NCBI RefSeq assembly: GCF_050753385.1
Contig: NZ_JBLZFZ010000033.1
Location: forward strand, 21,233-85,232
From: Pantanalinema rosaneae
Lineage (GTDB): Bacteria; Cyanobacteriota; Cyanobacteriia; Leptolyngbyales; Leptolyngbyaceae
Direction of reading: 5' to 3'
Length of the DNA: 64,000 nucleotides
Positions 37,073-45,944 of this stretch are shown piece after piece. The notes under the pieces were generated by a model. The model had not been told where the DNA came from. It saw nothing but the letters and a program-made list of their open reading frames with translations, and did no database searches. A program made the translations under genes and the position numbers. Every line of letters begins with the position of its first letter. Position 1 is the stretch's first letter.

Positions 37073-37474
37073 TTACCGAGCTAACTGATCCAAAAATTGC
37101 TCGAGATCATCCTTAAATCGATCCTGCCAGGAGCCGAAACTTAACTGCCGTTGTCGGTTCCACTCTTGTTCGATCGCGTCTCGCGTCTGCACATCCATTG
37201 ATTGAAAGGAAATTGCTTTGCCTAGCATGGCTGCCCGTTGGATGCCGGCGACTAAGGCAGCAATCCCCTGTGGAGCGGTGGAGTTTACCCAGAGAAAATC
37301 AACAATTACCCCGTCTGTTACCTGTTCGATCGCGGCTTCCAGTTGTACGCGAAACTCTAAACTGCTGGTCGGATCCAGATTACCATCCGGTTGGAGCACG
37401 ATGGTATGGGGTTTTGGGTCTAAAGGCGCTTCCCAACCAGGGAGCACAGCAATGGATTCAACGGCAATAGTCAT
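37073..37474 (-). CDS. STAS-domain-like protein (anti-sigma antagonist type)
   Basis: 133 residues from the ATG at 37474, set by a GGAGG Shine-Dalgarno six bases upstream (the longer frame to 37537 is rejected). The pattern of beta strands and helices, with VIVDFLWVNSTAPQGIAALV as the segment around the usual phosphorylation position, resembles STAS domains; the central residues are S-T where SpoIIAA has D-S. It could therefore be a partner-switching regulator. No anti-sigma kinase is adjacent. Confidence in the fold is moderate. Confidence 0.65.
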   Translation of the reverse strand: MTIAVESIAVLPGWEAPLDPKPHTIVLQPDGNLDPTSSLEFRVQLEAAIEQVTDGVIVDFLWVNSTAPQGIAALVAGIQRAAMLGKAISFQSMDVQTRDAIEQEWNRQRQLSFGSWQDRFKDDLEQFLDQLAR

Positions 37475-37932
37475 AACAACCTCCGAACCAAGCCGGGTAG
37501 GGCATTGAACATAGTATTTTGCTGAAGCGAGATGCAAGACAACAGACTCCCCGACTATTACTAGAGTGGAGTAAGATCCGGCAAACCGCCCTGCGGTGCG
37601 TCACAGGCTTTCTGTGTTTTCGATCGTCAAATGCCGTGTCCTAAATCAGTCATCGGTATGTGCTAGATCCGTTATGCATGTGTTTTAGATCAGTCTCCCA
37701 TGTGACTCTAGTTACTGCCAATCGCCCAACAGTTGTAATACATCTCTATATCCCTGTGAGGGCTTTGCCTGTATCTTTTCTTCTGGAAATCTCCTAGAAT
37801 GGCAAATCACCCCAAAAATTAGCTGTTAGGCTAGTTAGAATAGACCGATAACTGATTTTTAATTTTTGTAAAGCTCCTTAGAAGTGATTTTTTCAATTGG
37901 TATAGTCCACGCTTTGAACTCACACGGATACA
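37475..37932. other. Intergenic region between the STAS-like gene and guaA
   Basis: About 460 bases between divergent genes. Two small hairpins lie in tandem: ACCGC-CCT-GCGGT (37585-37597) and CACAG-GCTTT-CTGTG with TTTT after it (37602-37620). The right half is the guaA leader and promoter zone, with a TATAGT near 37901. No open frame is convincing and no purine riboswitch was recognised. Confidence 0.4.
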
Positions 37933-39543
37933 GTGGTGACTCTACAGACTGAATCGCAACCACACACTGAATCGCTTGATCGGCTGAATCGTCAGATGAT
38001 CGTTATTCTTGATTTTGGCTCGCAATATTCCGAGCTGATTGCTCGTCGCATTCGGGAAACGCAGGTTTATTCCGAGGTATTGTCCTACCGCACGTCGATC
38101 GAGCAATTGCAACAGTTGAATCCTAAGGGCATCATTCTCTCAGGGGGGCCTAGTTCGGTCTATGCGCCGGGAGCGCCGCACTGTGATCCCAATATCTGGA
38201 AACTAGGGATTCCGGTATTAGGCGTGTGCTATGGCATGCAATTGATGGTGCAGCAATTAGGAGGGCAGGTCGAGCGGACTGATCGCGGTGAATATGGTAA
38301 GGCATCGCTGGCGATCGATGATCCAACCGATCTGCTGACGAATGTGGAAGATGGCACCACGATGTGGATGAGTCATGGTGACTCTGTAACCACGCTCCCT
38401 GAGGGGTTTGAATTGTTAGCCCACACGGCGAATACTCCCTGCGCGGCGATCGCCCACCACGACAAAAAGTTATACGGAGTGCAGTTCCATCCCGAAGTAG
38501 TGCATTCGATCGGGGGCCTGGCGTTAATTCGGAATTTTGTTTACCACATCTGTGATTGTGAACCTACCTGGACAACGGCGGCATTTGTGGAAGAATCCAT
38601 CCGCGAGATTCGGGCAAAGGTTGGTGATAAGCGGGTGTTACTGGCGCTATCGGGTGGGGTAGATTCTTCCACGCTGGCGTTTTTATTGCATCAGGCGATC
38701 GGCGATCAGCTGACCTGCATGTTTATCGACCAAGGCTTCATGCGGAAATATGAGCCAGAACGGTTGGTCAAACTGTTTCAAGAGCAATTCCATATTCCGG
38801 TGGAGTATGTCAATGCGCGGGAACGGTTTCTTCAGGCGATCGAAGGAGTTACGGATCCGGAAGAAAAGCGCAAACGCATTGGGCATGAATTTATTCGTGT
38901 GTTTGAGACAGAATCCCGGCGGTTGGGGCCCTTCGATTATCTGGCACAGGGGACTCTATACCCGGATGTGATTGAATCCGCCGATACCAATGTTGATCCG
39001 CAAACAGGTGAACGAGTGGCGGTGAAGATCAAGAGCCATCATAATGTCGGCGGTCTACCAAAGGATCTGCGATTCAAGCTGGTGGAACCTCTACGCAAAT
39101 TGTTTAAAGATGAGGTGCGTAAAGTCGGCAAGTCGATCGGTCTACCGGAAGAAATCGTTCGTCGCCATCCTTTTCCCGGCCCCGGTTTAGCGATTCGGAT
39201 TCTGGGTGAAGTGACGGACGATCGCTTAGATATCCTGCGGGATGCCGATTATATTGTCCGCCAGGAAATTAACCAACAGGGAGTCTATCACGATTTCTGG
39301 CAGGCGTTTGCAGTCTTGCTGCCGATCCGGAGTGTGGGAGTCATGGGAGATCAACGAACCTATGCCTACCCGATCGTCTTGCGATTAGTCACCAGTGAAG
39401 ATGGGATGACGGCTGATTGGGCGCGGGTTCCCTATGATCTGCTGGAAACAATTTCTAACCGGATTGTCAACGAAGTTCGGGGAGTCAACCGTGTCGTGTA
39501 CGACATTACCTCGAAACCCCCTGGCACGATCGAGTGGGAATAA
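37933..39543 (+). CDS. guaA: GMP synthase (glutamine-hydrolysing)
   Basis: Converts XMP to GMP with ATP and glutamine. The 536 residues contain the class I glutaminase (GVCYGMQ with the catalytic Cys, and QFHPEVVHS), the PP-loop ATPase (ALSGGVDSSTLAFLL) and the C-terminal dimerisation domain ending KPPGTIEWE. Two GTG codons in tandem (37933 and 37936) offer the start. It is a core, single-copy gene. The downstream gap has no clear terminator. Confidence 0.97.
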   Translation: MVTLQTESQPHTESLDRLNRQMIVILDFGSQYSELIARRIRETQVYSEVLSYRTSIEQLQQLNPKGIILSGGPSSVYAPGAPHCDPNIWKLGIPVLGVCYGMQLMVQQLGGQVERTDRGEYGKASLAIDDPTDLLTNVEDGTTMWMSHGDSVTTLPEGFELLAHTANTPCAAIAHHDKKLYGVQFHPEVVHSIGGLALIRNFVYHICDCEPTWTTAAFVEESIREIRAKVGDKRVLLALSGGVDSSTLAFLLHQAIGDQLTCMFIDQGFMRKYEPERLVKLFQEQFHIPVEYVNARERFLQAIEGVTDPEEKRKRIGHEFIRVFETESRRLGPFDYLAQGTLYPDVIESADTNVDPQTGERVAVKIKSHHNVGGLPKDLRFKLVEPLRKLFKDEVRKVGKSIGLPEEIVRRHPFPGPGLAIRILGEVTDDRLDILRDADYIVRQEINQQGVYHDFWQAFAVLLPIRSVGVMGDQRTYAYPIVLRLVTSEDGMTADWARVPYDLLETISNRIVNEVRGVNRVVYDITSKPPGTIEWE

Positions 39544-39819
39544 TACCGTAGATCTACTGAATTGTTCTCCTGATCGCTGGGGAAAACGCTAAATTCCTGG
39601 TGATAATACTGGGGTAGAATTTCTCTGCCCTCCTATTGGTCCGAAGACGTATAGGTGAGCCAGTCTGGGACGGCGATCGCCCACGCCAGCGATCGCTGTC
39701 CAGAAGGTTGCTTTTTGTGTCCACTCCCCCACTTCTTGATCGAGAGTGTCAGAATGCAGACAGGACGCTCTATTGGGGCAGTCTGCTCAGTTGATTGTTT
39801 TCCTATCTGGATCCTGGCT

Positions 39820-40803
39820 ATGTCTCTCCAACCTCCTGCCATTACGTGTGTCAATGCTCGAGTCACGGTAGTTGGGGCAGGCAATGTTGGCAGTACCCTG
39901 GCACAACGGTTGGCTGAGAAAGATATTGCTGACGTGGTGCTCTTAGATGTGATTGCGGGTCGTCCGCAGGGCTTGGCATTGGACTTAATGCAAGCTCGGG
40001 GGATTGAACGCCACGATCGCCAAATTATTGGCACGAATGACTATGCCGATACAGCGAATTCCGACATTGTGGTGATTACGGCTGGGCTGCCTCGGAAGCC
40101 GGGAATGAGTCGGGATGACCTGCTGTTAACGAATGCCAAAATCGTTGCTAATGTGGCTCAGCAAGCGATCGCCTATTCTCCCAATGCCATTTTTATTATC
40201 GTCACAAATCCCCTGGATCAGATGACCTATCTGACCTGGAAGGTGACTGGATTACCTGCCCATCAAGTTCTCGGGATGGCAGGAGTATTGGATTCAGCTA
40301 GATTTCAAACATTTATTGCCATGGAACTGGGGGTTTCGACGGCGGAGATCACGGCAACAGTGTTAGGTAGCCACGGCGACTTAATGGTGTTATTACCGCG
40401 CTATACCACGGTGAATGGCATTCCTTTAAGTGAGTTAATGGATGCCGCCACGATCGATCGCTTGATTGAACGTGCCCGTCATGGTGGGGCAGAAATTGTT
40501 GATCTGATGAAGACGGGTAGTGCCTTTTATGCTCCTGCCTCATCTACCTGTCTGATGGTGGAATCGATTCTCTACAACCGCACCCGCATTCTCCCAGTTA
40601 CCGCGTATCTCCAGGGACAATATCAATTGACCGATGTGTTTACCGGAGTCCCCTGCCGGTTGGGTTGTCAGGGAGTTGAAAGTATTATTGAACTTGATCT
40701 GACCCCGGAAGAACTGTCGGCTTTACATGTATCAGCCCAGGCCGTCCAAGCCAGTATTCAGAACTTACATCAACTGCTTGCGGGTGCCGAGATTACGATT
40801 TAA
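39820..40803 (+). CDS. mdh: Malate dehydrogenase (LDH-like type)
   Basis: NAD-dependent interconversion of malate and oxaloacetate. 327 residues: Rossmann motif GAGNVGSTLA, the substrate-specificity segment GLPRKPGMSRDDL (Arg where lactate dehydrogenases have Gln), VTNPLDQM, and the catalytic His in VLGSHGD. I start at the ATG at 39820, since a longer frame from 39655 adds 55 residues with no family match. Its 3' end overlaps the convergent DUF2288 gene by 11 bases. Confidence 0.94.
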   Translation: MSLQPPAITCVNARVTVVGAGNVGSTLAQRLAEKDIADVVLLDVIAGRPQGLALDLMQARGIERHDRQIIGTNDYADTANSDIVVITAGLPRKPGMSRDDLLLTNAKIVANVAQQAIAYSPNAIFIIVTNPLDQMTYLTWKVTGLPAHQVLGMAGVLDSARFQTFIAMELGVSTAEITATVLGSHGDLMVLLPRYTTVNGIPLSELMDAATIDRLIERARHGGAEIVDLMKTGSAFYAPASSTCLMVESILYNRTRILPVTAYLQGQYQLTDVFTGVPCRLGCQGVESIIELDLTPEELSALHVSAQAVQASIQNLHQLLAGAEITI

Positions 40804-41095
40804 CCTCTTCCATCTCCTGAATCAGGACAAACGGCTGGACAATTAACGCCTGAAACCGCTTGGTTAACGTTTGGCTCCAATCCGCTACCTGAGCAGGAGA
40901 GGGCTTGTGGATTAATGCCTCATCAATCCAACGTTGGACATGGGAAACATTATCATTCGCGATCGCCACCCCAACATCTAATAAATTCAGCCCCGGATTG
41001 ACCAAAATCAACGATTCCCGTTCAGCATGGGGTGCTAGCCAATCCCATTCGGCTTGATCTAATGACTCAGCTAATTCGGCTCTGAGATCTTGCAT
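40793..41095 (-). CDS. DUF2288 protein
   Basis: 100 residues: LRAELAESLDQAEWDWLAPH at the start, then a VNPGLNLLDVGVAIANDN segment and a compact helical C-terminus, the DUF2288 pattern found in cyanobacteria and proteobacteria. Soluble, probably cytoplasmic; function unknown. It overlaps the convergent mdh 3' end by 11 bases. Confidence 0.85.
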   Translation of the reverse strand: MQDLRAELAESLDQAEWDWLAPHAERESLILVNPGLNLLDVGVAIANDNVSHVQRWIDEALIHKPSPAQVADWSQTLTKRFQALIVQPFVLIQEMEEVKS

Positions 41096-41559
41096 TGTGA
41101 ACGTTCCTGTTGGATGACTACGGGGCTCCGAGAGTTCCCATACCTTAACACAGTTACTCCGGTAGGGTTGACATGGTTGGAGGACAGACCAGTGGATACG
41201 GAATTCTTCAGTGTAAAGGATTTTTGCCGAAGACCTCCGTAGAACTACGGCTGAAGCAAAATTTCTTAAAAAGATAAAAAATAACTAATCCGTGTAAAAC
41301 GCCTTACCCTTTGTGCAGATCCTTTAATCTGTATATTGAATTACTGCTTCCGTCGAATCCGCCCTAGCAAAGTTTTATCGCTACTAAAGTTTTTCTAACC
41401 GGTAATAAGAAAGGGGCTTGTTTAATAATTAGCTATTATTTGAATAAATCTTGTTAATTAAATTGCTTAAATGGTCTGCCTGTAACTTCGGTGATTTAAC
41501 GCTGGTGATGTGGTGTGGGCTCTGACATCTTAGATATGTTGGCATCTACCAATTCAACT
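41096..41559. other. Intergenic region with a nested hairpin
   Basis: About 460 AT-rich bases. TTTTGC (41222-41227) pairs with GCAAAA (41256-41261) and CCGTAG (41237-41242) with CTACGG (41245-41250), giving a two-tier stem with a two-base loop; a second hairpin CAGAT/ATCTG lies near 41320. It could be part of a small RNA or a leader; no coding sequence was seen. Confidence 0.4.
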
Positions 41560-41787
41560 ATGCGTCAACTTACGATTGGATTCTCGTTACTGGCTTTATT
41601 TATTTCCATGTCTGAACCTGTTCTAGCGCGTGAGGGTGTGCCGGGTCGGCGGGTCGGTGGTGGTACACGATGGACTGCCCCCAAACTGAAACCAACTCCT
41701 TCTCAGCAAAACCGCTTGAATGCAATGGCGTTTGCTTCTAGAACGAACTTGCCTATGGCTCTCAAACTGAAGGCGATCTACGGTTAA
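41560..41787 (+). CDS. Short exported protein with a DUF928-like GRRVGGGTR motif
   Basis: 75 residues from the ATG at 41560 (a longer frame from a GTG at 41515 is possible). An N-terminal signal peptide (MRQLTIGFSLLALFISMSEPVLA) is followed by REGVPGRRVGGGTRW, the sequence that normally opens DUF928 proteins of cyanobacteria, and then only about 35 more residues. A full DUF928 protein is more than three times longer, so this is either a short paralogue or a truncated remnant. The frame ends cleanly and the signal peptide looks intact. Function unknown. Confidence 0.55.
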   Translation: MRQLTIGFSLLALFISMSEPVLAREGVPGRRVGGGTRWTAPKLKPTPSQQNRLNAMAFASRTNLPMALKLKAIYG

Positions 41788-42094
41788 TTGGATTAAGTAG
41801 ATTGGCAACCTAGCTGCTCTTCCTCGCCACATGAGCAACTGATGAGGCAAGTTCAATTACCAGACTAATCAGACCTCTATCCGTTGTTAGTATGGATAAC
41901 TGTTCCACATTTATTTTCTAGACTTTGCACATTGGTGGTTGATTGCTGTTGCAAATCCACAGAACTTGATGGCATATCAGGCTAGGTTGTTACAGCCCTC
42001 ACAACTTAGCCTCAGAGATCCGATTGATATACCCAAACTAGTAAAATAACCAGAGTCATATCACTATGACGCAGTTATTTGGATTATCGACGGC
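41788..42094. other. Intergenic region upstream of fabD
   Basis: About 300 bases with no recognised gene, repeat or strong hairpin. The fabD promoter should lie in its right part, but no boxes are convincing. Confidence 0.4.
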
Positions 42095-42973
42095 ATGACA
42101 AAAACAGCGTGGGTCTTCCCTGGACAAGGTTCTCAAGCGATCGGTATGGGTAGTGATTTAACGACACTCCCGGACGCTAAACCGAAACTTGAGCAAGCGG
42201 CACAAATTCTGGGTTGGTCAGTGCCAGACCTGTGCCAAAGCGAAGAGGATCAGCTATCTCGGACTCTTTATACACAACCCTGTCTTTATGTCGTTGAAAG
42301 TTTGCTAGTGGATCAAATGCAATCCCGGGGACAGCAACCGGATTTGGTCGCAGGGCATAGTTTGGGGGAATACGTTGCCCTGTATGCGGCGGGCGTATTT
42401 GACTTTGCCGCTGGGTTGCAACTCGTCAAACGGCGGGCAGAACTGATGGATGGGGCATCGGATGGTATGATGGCGGCGCTAATTGGCTTCGATCGAGAGC
42501 AATTAGAAGCCCAGCTTCAGCAGACTGCCGATGTGGTGCTGGCAAACGACAATAATGCCGCTCAGGTCGTGATCTCAGGCACACCAGCCGCCGTAGAAAC
42601 CATCCTGAGCAATGTCAAAGCCAAACGAGCCGTGAAACTCAATGTCAGTGGCGCGTTTCACTCACCGTTAATGGCAGATGCTGCTAAGGAGTTTCAAACT
42701 GTACTGGATACCGTTTCTTTCCAAGCGGCGAATGTTCCGGTACTATCCAATGTTGATCCAACGCCAACCACGGATGCGGAATTGCTGAAACAACGTCTGA
42801 GTCAGCAAATGACGGGTGCTGTGCGCTGGCGCGAGATTTCCCTGCAACTGCCGGAGTTAGGGATGGAACGGGTAATTGAAATTGGGCCGGGTAAGGTACT
42901 GACGGGATTAATCAAACGTACCTGCCCCAGTCTAACGTTGGCAAATATCACGGCGGCGGCGGAGTTACCATAG
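42095..42973 (+). CDS. fabD: Malonyl-CoA:ACP transacylase
   Basis: Loads malonyl groups onto acyl carrier protein for fatty acid synthesis. 292 residues, usual length, with FPGQGSQAIGMG at the N-terminus, the nucleophile Ser in GHSLGEYVALYAAG, and the catalytic His in GAFHSPLM. The ATG is reached at once from the 5' end of the frame. It is convergent with egtB and the two genes overlap by 26 bases. No other fab gene is next to it. Confidence 0.96.
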   Translation: MTKTAWVFPGQGSQAIGMGSDLTTLPDAKPKLEQAAQILGWSVPDLCQSEEDQLSRTLYTQPCLYVVESLLVDQMQSRGQQPDLVAGHSLGEYVALYAAGVFDFAAGLQLVKRRAELMDGASDGMMAALIGFDREQLEAQLQQTADVVLANDNNAAQVVISGTPAAVETILSNVKAKRAVKLNVSGAFHSPLMADAAKEFQTVLDTVSFQAANVPVLSNVDPTPTTDAELLKQRLSQQMTGAVRWREISLQLPELGMERVIEIGPGKVLTGLIKRTCPSLTLANITAAAELP

Positions 42974-44312
42974 TCACTTCCCGATCGGCAGCACACCGGA
43001 ATCCTGCGAACACCTCGCGGACATGGGGATAATACCAATTACGAAAGGTCGATCGCAGTGCCCAGGGTCGGGTTGCCCAACTGCCACCCCGTAAGACCCG
43101 ATGTTGCCCATCAAAATAGGCTTGTGAATAGCCACGATAGGGATAGGGGTCAAAGTTGGGATACCCGGCAAACCAGGAGGCTGTCCATTCCCACACGTTT
43201 CCTAAAAAGTCATAGCCACCGTAAGCACTTTTGCCTTGAGGATAGGCATCAACGGGGGTCGTCTGCCCAATGGCATGATGATGGTTGCAATGCTGGTCAG
43301 TGGGTGGCTGATCTCCCCAGGGATAAGTCATCGGCTGCTCGGCGATCGGCTGCCAACCTGCCGCTTTTTCCCATTCCGCTTCTGTTGGTAAGCGTTTCCT
43401 AACAAACCTGGCGTAGGCTTCCGCTTCATACCAACTCACGCCACAAACCGGATGCCGATCGTGCTGCGGATCATTTGACCAATACAACGGTTGGGATACC
43501 CTCTGAGCCTGTAACCACTGCCAGCCTGCGCTTGACCACCAATGTTGATCCTGATAACCTCCCGCCTGCATGAACTGGCGATACTGTCCGCAGGTGACAG
43601 GATAGCGATCGATCCAGTACGTTGGCAATTCCAGCCAATGCCTTGACCGCTCGTTATCTAGAGCCTCGATCGCCTCATTGCCCTGTTGAAATTTGCCAGC
43701 AGGGATGCAAATCATGTCTGTGAGGAGTGGAGGGATTGGTGGTGAAGGTGAGGAGGGTAAGGAAGATAAGGAGGATGAAGAAGATAAAGATAGTAAGGAA
43801 TCATATCTTTTCCCATCTCCCCTATCTCCCCCACCGCCCCTGAGTAGTGCCAGAACGATCGCGATCGTCTCACAATGTTGGCTTTCGTGTTGTAATAACC
43901 AGCGCCAGAGTCGCTCTTGTTGCTCCAGGGGGGCAATTTCCAGGTAATTGAAAACCTGGCTACGAATGGTCGCCAGATATTGCTGAACTTCGGCGAGCGA
44001 GGGTAAGGAACAGCGATCGGTTTTGGGTAGGGTATCGGCGGCAAATAAGCGACGATATTCAGGAAATTGAGGGGGTTGTCCAGCGAGATGTTCCAGCAAC
44101 CAAAGGGATTCAGTGTAGGCAATATGTCCTAGATGCCAACCGACCGGACTGAAGTCAGGATGGGCTTGCTGACAAAAAGTAGCGTAGTCCACGCCAGCAA
44201 ATAATTGCAGTGTACTAGCGCGACAGCCTTGCATCCAGTGATGGATCTGGTGCTTCAGAGGCAGGGAGGAATCGGCGGATTTAGATTGGGACAGATTCGA
44301 GATTAAGGTCAT
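42948..44312 (-). CDS. egtB: EgtB-type hercynine sulfoxide synthase with repeat-encoded insert
   Basis: A non-haem iron enzyme of ergothioneine synthesis. 454 residues: an N-terminal DinB-like four-helix part with the iron ligands His60 (GWHLGH) and His142/His146 (HESQHCET), and a C-terminal formylglycine-generating-enzyme-like domain (from about 198) with RLPTEAEWEKAAGW, GNVWEWTASW and a final RGGSWATRP. Between the domains (about 158-197) lies a Ser/Leu/Pro-rich low-complexity segment encoded by a 9-bp-period repeat. It overlaps egtC by 32 bases, so the pair is one operon. Whether it uses gamma-glutamylcysteine or cysteine cannot be told. Confidence 0.87.
   Translation of the reverse strand: MTLISNLSQSKSADSSLPLKHQIHHWMQGCRASTLQLFAGVDYATFCQQAHPDFSPVGWHLGHIAYTESLWLLEHLAGQPPQFPEYRRLFAADTLPKTDRCSLPSLAEVQQYLATIRSQVFNYLEIAPLEQQERLWRWLLQHESQHCETIAIVLALLRGGGGDRGDGKRYDSLLSLSSSSSLSSLPSSPSPPIPPLLTDMICIPAGKFQQGNEAIEALDNERSRHWLELPTYWIDRYPVTCGQYRQFMQAGGYQDQHWWSSAGWQWLQAQRVSQPLYWSNDPQHDRHPVCGVSWYEAEAYARFVRKRLPTEAEWEKAAGWQPIAEQPMTYPWGDQPPTDQHCNHHHAIGQTTPVDAYPQGKSAYGGYDFLGNVWEWTASWFAGYPNFDPYPYRGYSQAYFDGQHRVLRGGSWATRPWALRSTFRNWYYPHVREVFAGFRCAADREVTMVTPPPP
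43721..43840. repeat. 9-bp-period repeat inside egtB
   Basis: A G-rich half (about 43721-43800, GGAAGATAA-like units) is followed by a C-rich half (about 43811-43840, CCCATCTCC-like units). The two halves are roughly inverted, as in the repeat at 1-117. It remains in frame in egtB and encodes a Ser/Leu/Pro-rich linker. Confidence 0.75.
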
Positions 44313-45069
44313 TGTTAATGATCAGAAGAGTGCGATCGTCGAACGATGTCCAGTTTCCCTCGAATAAGGGTTCGGAGGCGATGACGACGGACTGAGGAAA
44401 TAGTAAATCGTCGCGCAGCCAGTACAGGGTGGGTGTAGGCGGACGATTTGCCAAGCGGGAGGCGACTAATTGCTGACCGTCACTGACAATTATGTTGGCA
44501 GAGAAATCTGTTTGATATTGCTGTGCCAGATCTAGCACGATCGTGAGAACCCGTTGGAGCGCTGTGGCTAAGGATAACTCAGGATGCTGTTCTAGCTCCT
44601 GAACCAATAAAGCGAAAATGTGTTCTGAATCGGTGTTGCCCTGGATAGATTGGTAGACCGGATCACTGAGTTGCTCTCGGATGGGACGATACAGGGTTTT
44701 GCGGAAGTTGGCAATGAAGCCATTATGAATCCCTAAGATGTGATGATGCTGAAATGGCTGACAATTGCTTAAATCCACGGGAATTCCAGGAGTAGCACTA
44801 CGCACATTTGCCAATACGCAATGGGATTCGATGTAGCGACTCAGGTTAGGCAGATTGGTGTCATTCCAGACAGGTTGTGTGTTTTTGTAGGTGAAGGGAG
44901 CAGTATGACGCTGAGGATGATACCAACCCACGCCAAAGCCATCGGCATTTAATAAGCCAGATGTCATTTCCTTGGGCTGATAGCTTTGCACAATCAGGGA
45001 ATGGTCTGGCTTCAATAACAACCGATCGAGGGAAATTGGCTCGCCAAGATAACCAAGTAAGCGACACAT
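44281..45069 (-). CDS. egtC: EgtC-type class II glutamine amidotransferase
   Basis: 262 residues starting MCRLLGYLGEP, so after Met removal Cys2 becomes the N-terminal nucleophile, the hallmark of Ntn glutamine amidotransferases. LLNADGFGVGWY and LANVRSATPG are typical EgtC segments. In mycobacteria EgtC removes the gamma-glutamyl group from the EgtB product. It is the first gene of an overlapping egtC-egtB pair, which supports the pathway assignment. egtD (histidine methyltransferase) is not in the window; gshA is about 5 kb away. Confidence 0.88.
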   Translation of the reverse strand: MCRLLGYLGEPISLDRLLLKPDHSLIVQSYQPKEMTSGLLNADGFGVGWYHPQRHTAPFTYKNTQPVWNDTNLPNLSRYIESHCVLANVRSATPGIPVDLSNCQPFQHHHILGIHNGFIANFRKTLYRPIREQLSDPVYQSIQGNTDSEHIFALLVQELEQHPELSLATALQRVLTIVLDLAQQYQTDFSANIIVSDGQQLVASRLANRPPTPTLYWLRDDLLFPQSVVIASEPLFEGNWTSFDDRTLLIINNDLNLESVPI

Positions 45070-45145
45070 ACACTTGAGGGTAAGGATTGCCTCTCACATC
45101 TTGCCACAAACAACTTGGCATCCGCCGGAGGTGGTTGTTTGTGTG

Positions 45146-45259
45146 TCAGCGCTTCTGATCTAATTGCTGTACCAACGATTGGTGTGCTTCTGAATTGATG
45201 CCCTGCTGCAAGATAACGAATACCTGTTGCATATCCCCACTCAAGTTTGGGATGATCAC
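45146..45259 (-). CDS. Possible 37-residue protein
   Basis: A GTG-initiated frame begins four bases after the stop of the 45264-45785 gene and ends at 45146. It contains SGDMQQVFVILQQGINSEAH and is amphipathic. A possible Shine-Dalgarno (TTAGG) is too close. No family is recognised; it could be a downstream operon partner or chance. Confidence 0.25.
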   Translation of the reverse strand: MIIPNLSGDMQQVFVILQQGINSEAHQSLVQQLDQKR

Positions 45260-45263
45260 CTAA

Positions 45264-45785
45264 TTACGGCTGAACAGAGGAAGTAGCCTTTGGCTTTTGC
45301 CACCTCTGACCAAGGAGGAAAGTGAGTTGGTAGAGATAAGCCGCAACAATCCACCAGGCAATCAACAAATGCTTCATGTCTTCACTTGGCAGCTTACTTA
45401 AGCTGGATAGGGGTGGAATACGTTGGAACACGACTAGACAAGCCAGAAACGTTGCTAAAAGCCCGATTAACCACCCTTGAGCAATACCCAAGGAACTTTT
45501 GGGAGTTAACCAAGTGGGAGGACGTGACCAAAACAGTTGCAGTATTGCAGAATAAACAAAGAGCAAAACAAAATACCAAAGTAGTGAAAGCGCTGCAACA
45601 AGCACAGTGAAGCCAACTATAGCTGCTAACTGTTCGTTCGGGAACATAGCAAACACAGTTGAAAGTAGGCTAAATCTTGTAACTTCAACTAGAAAAACAA
45701 AGCCACCTCCTGCAAATGCAGGAATACTAGACTGTAAAGCTTTTACCCAACAAATCGGGTAGGGAATCCAAGCAGGATATTTCAT
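45264..45785 (-). CDS. Multi-pass membrane protein, unknown function
   Basis: 173 residues with four predicted membrane helices (about 20-40, 52-80, 103-122 and 142-160) and short polar ends. No family motif is visible. The gene contains no HIP1 octamer or GATCG core in over 500 bases, unlike nearly all neighbours, and its composition is more AT-rich, which suggests recent acquisition. It is upstream of a possible small gene and downstream of tRNA(CAU) on the same strand. Confidence 0.6.
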   Translation of the reverse strand: MKYPAWIPYPICWVKALQSSIPAFAGGGFVFLVEVTRFSLLSTVFAMFPNEQLAAIVGFTVLVAALSLLWYFVLLFVYSAILQLFWSRPPTWLTPKSSLGIAQGWLIGLLATFLACLVVFQRIPPLSSLSKLPSEDMKHLLIAWWIVAAYLYQLTFLLGQRWQKPKATSSVQP

Positions 45786-45944
45786 CGCATCGCTCTGTTA
45801 AACGCCAAAACCTCACTACTTTGATTACGCTTGTTAGGTTTTTCCCTAGAGTTCCCTCGGATAATGCGTGGGCGATCGGCAAAATTAAAAAAGCTGCAAA
45901 GCTTATAAAATCGGCGTTACAGCTTGAATAGATTAATTAAAGTA

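Noticed and set aside
39655..39819. Longer N-terminus for malate dehydrogenase
   Set aside because: The extra 55 residues have no family match and precede the normal N-terminal strand; the ATG at 39820 gives a standard length.
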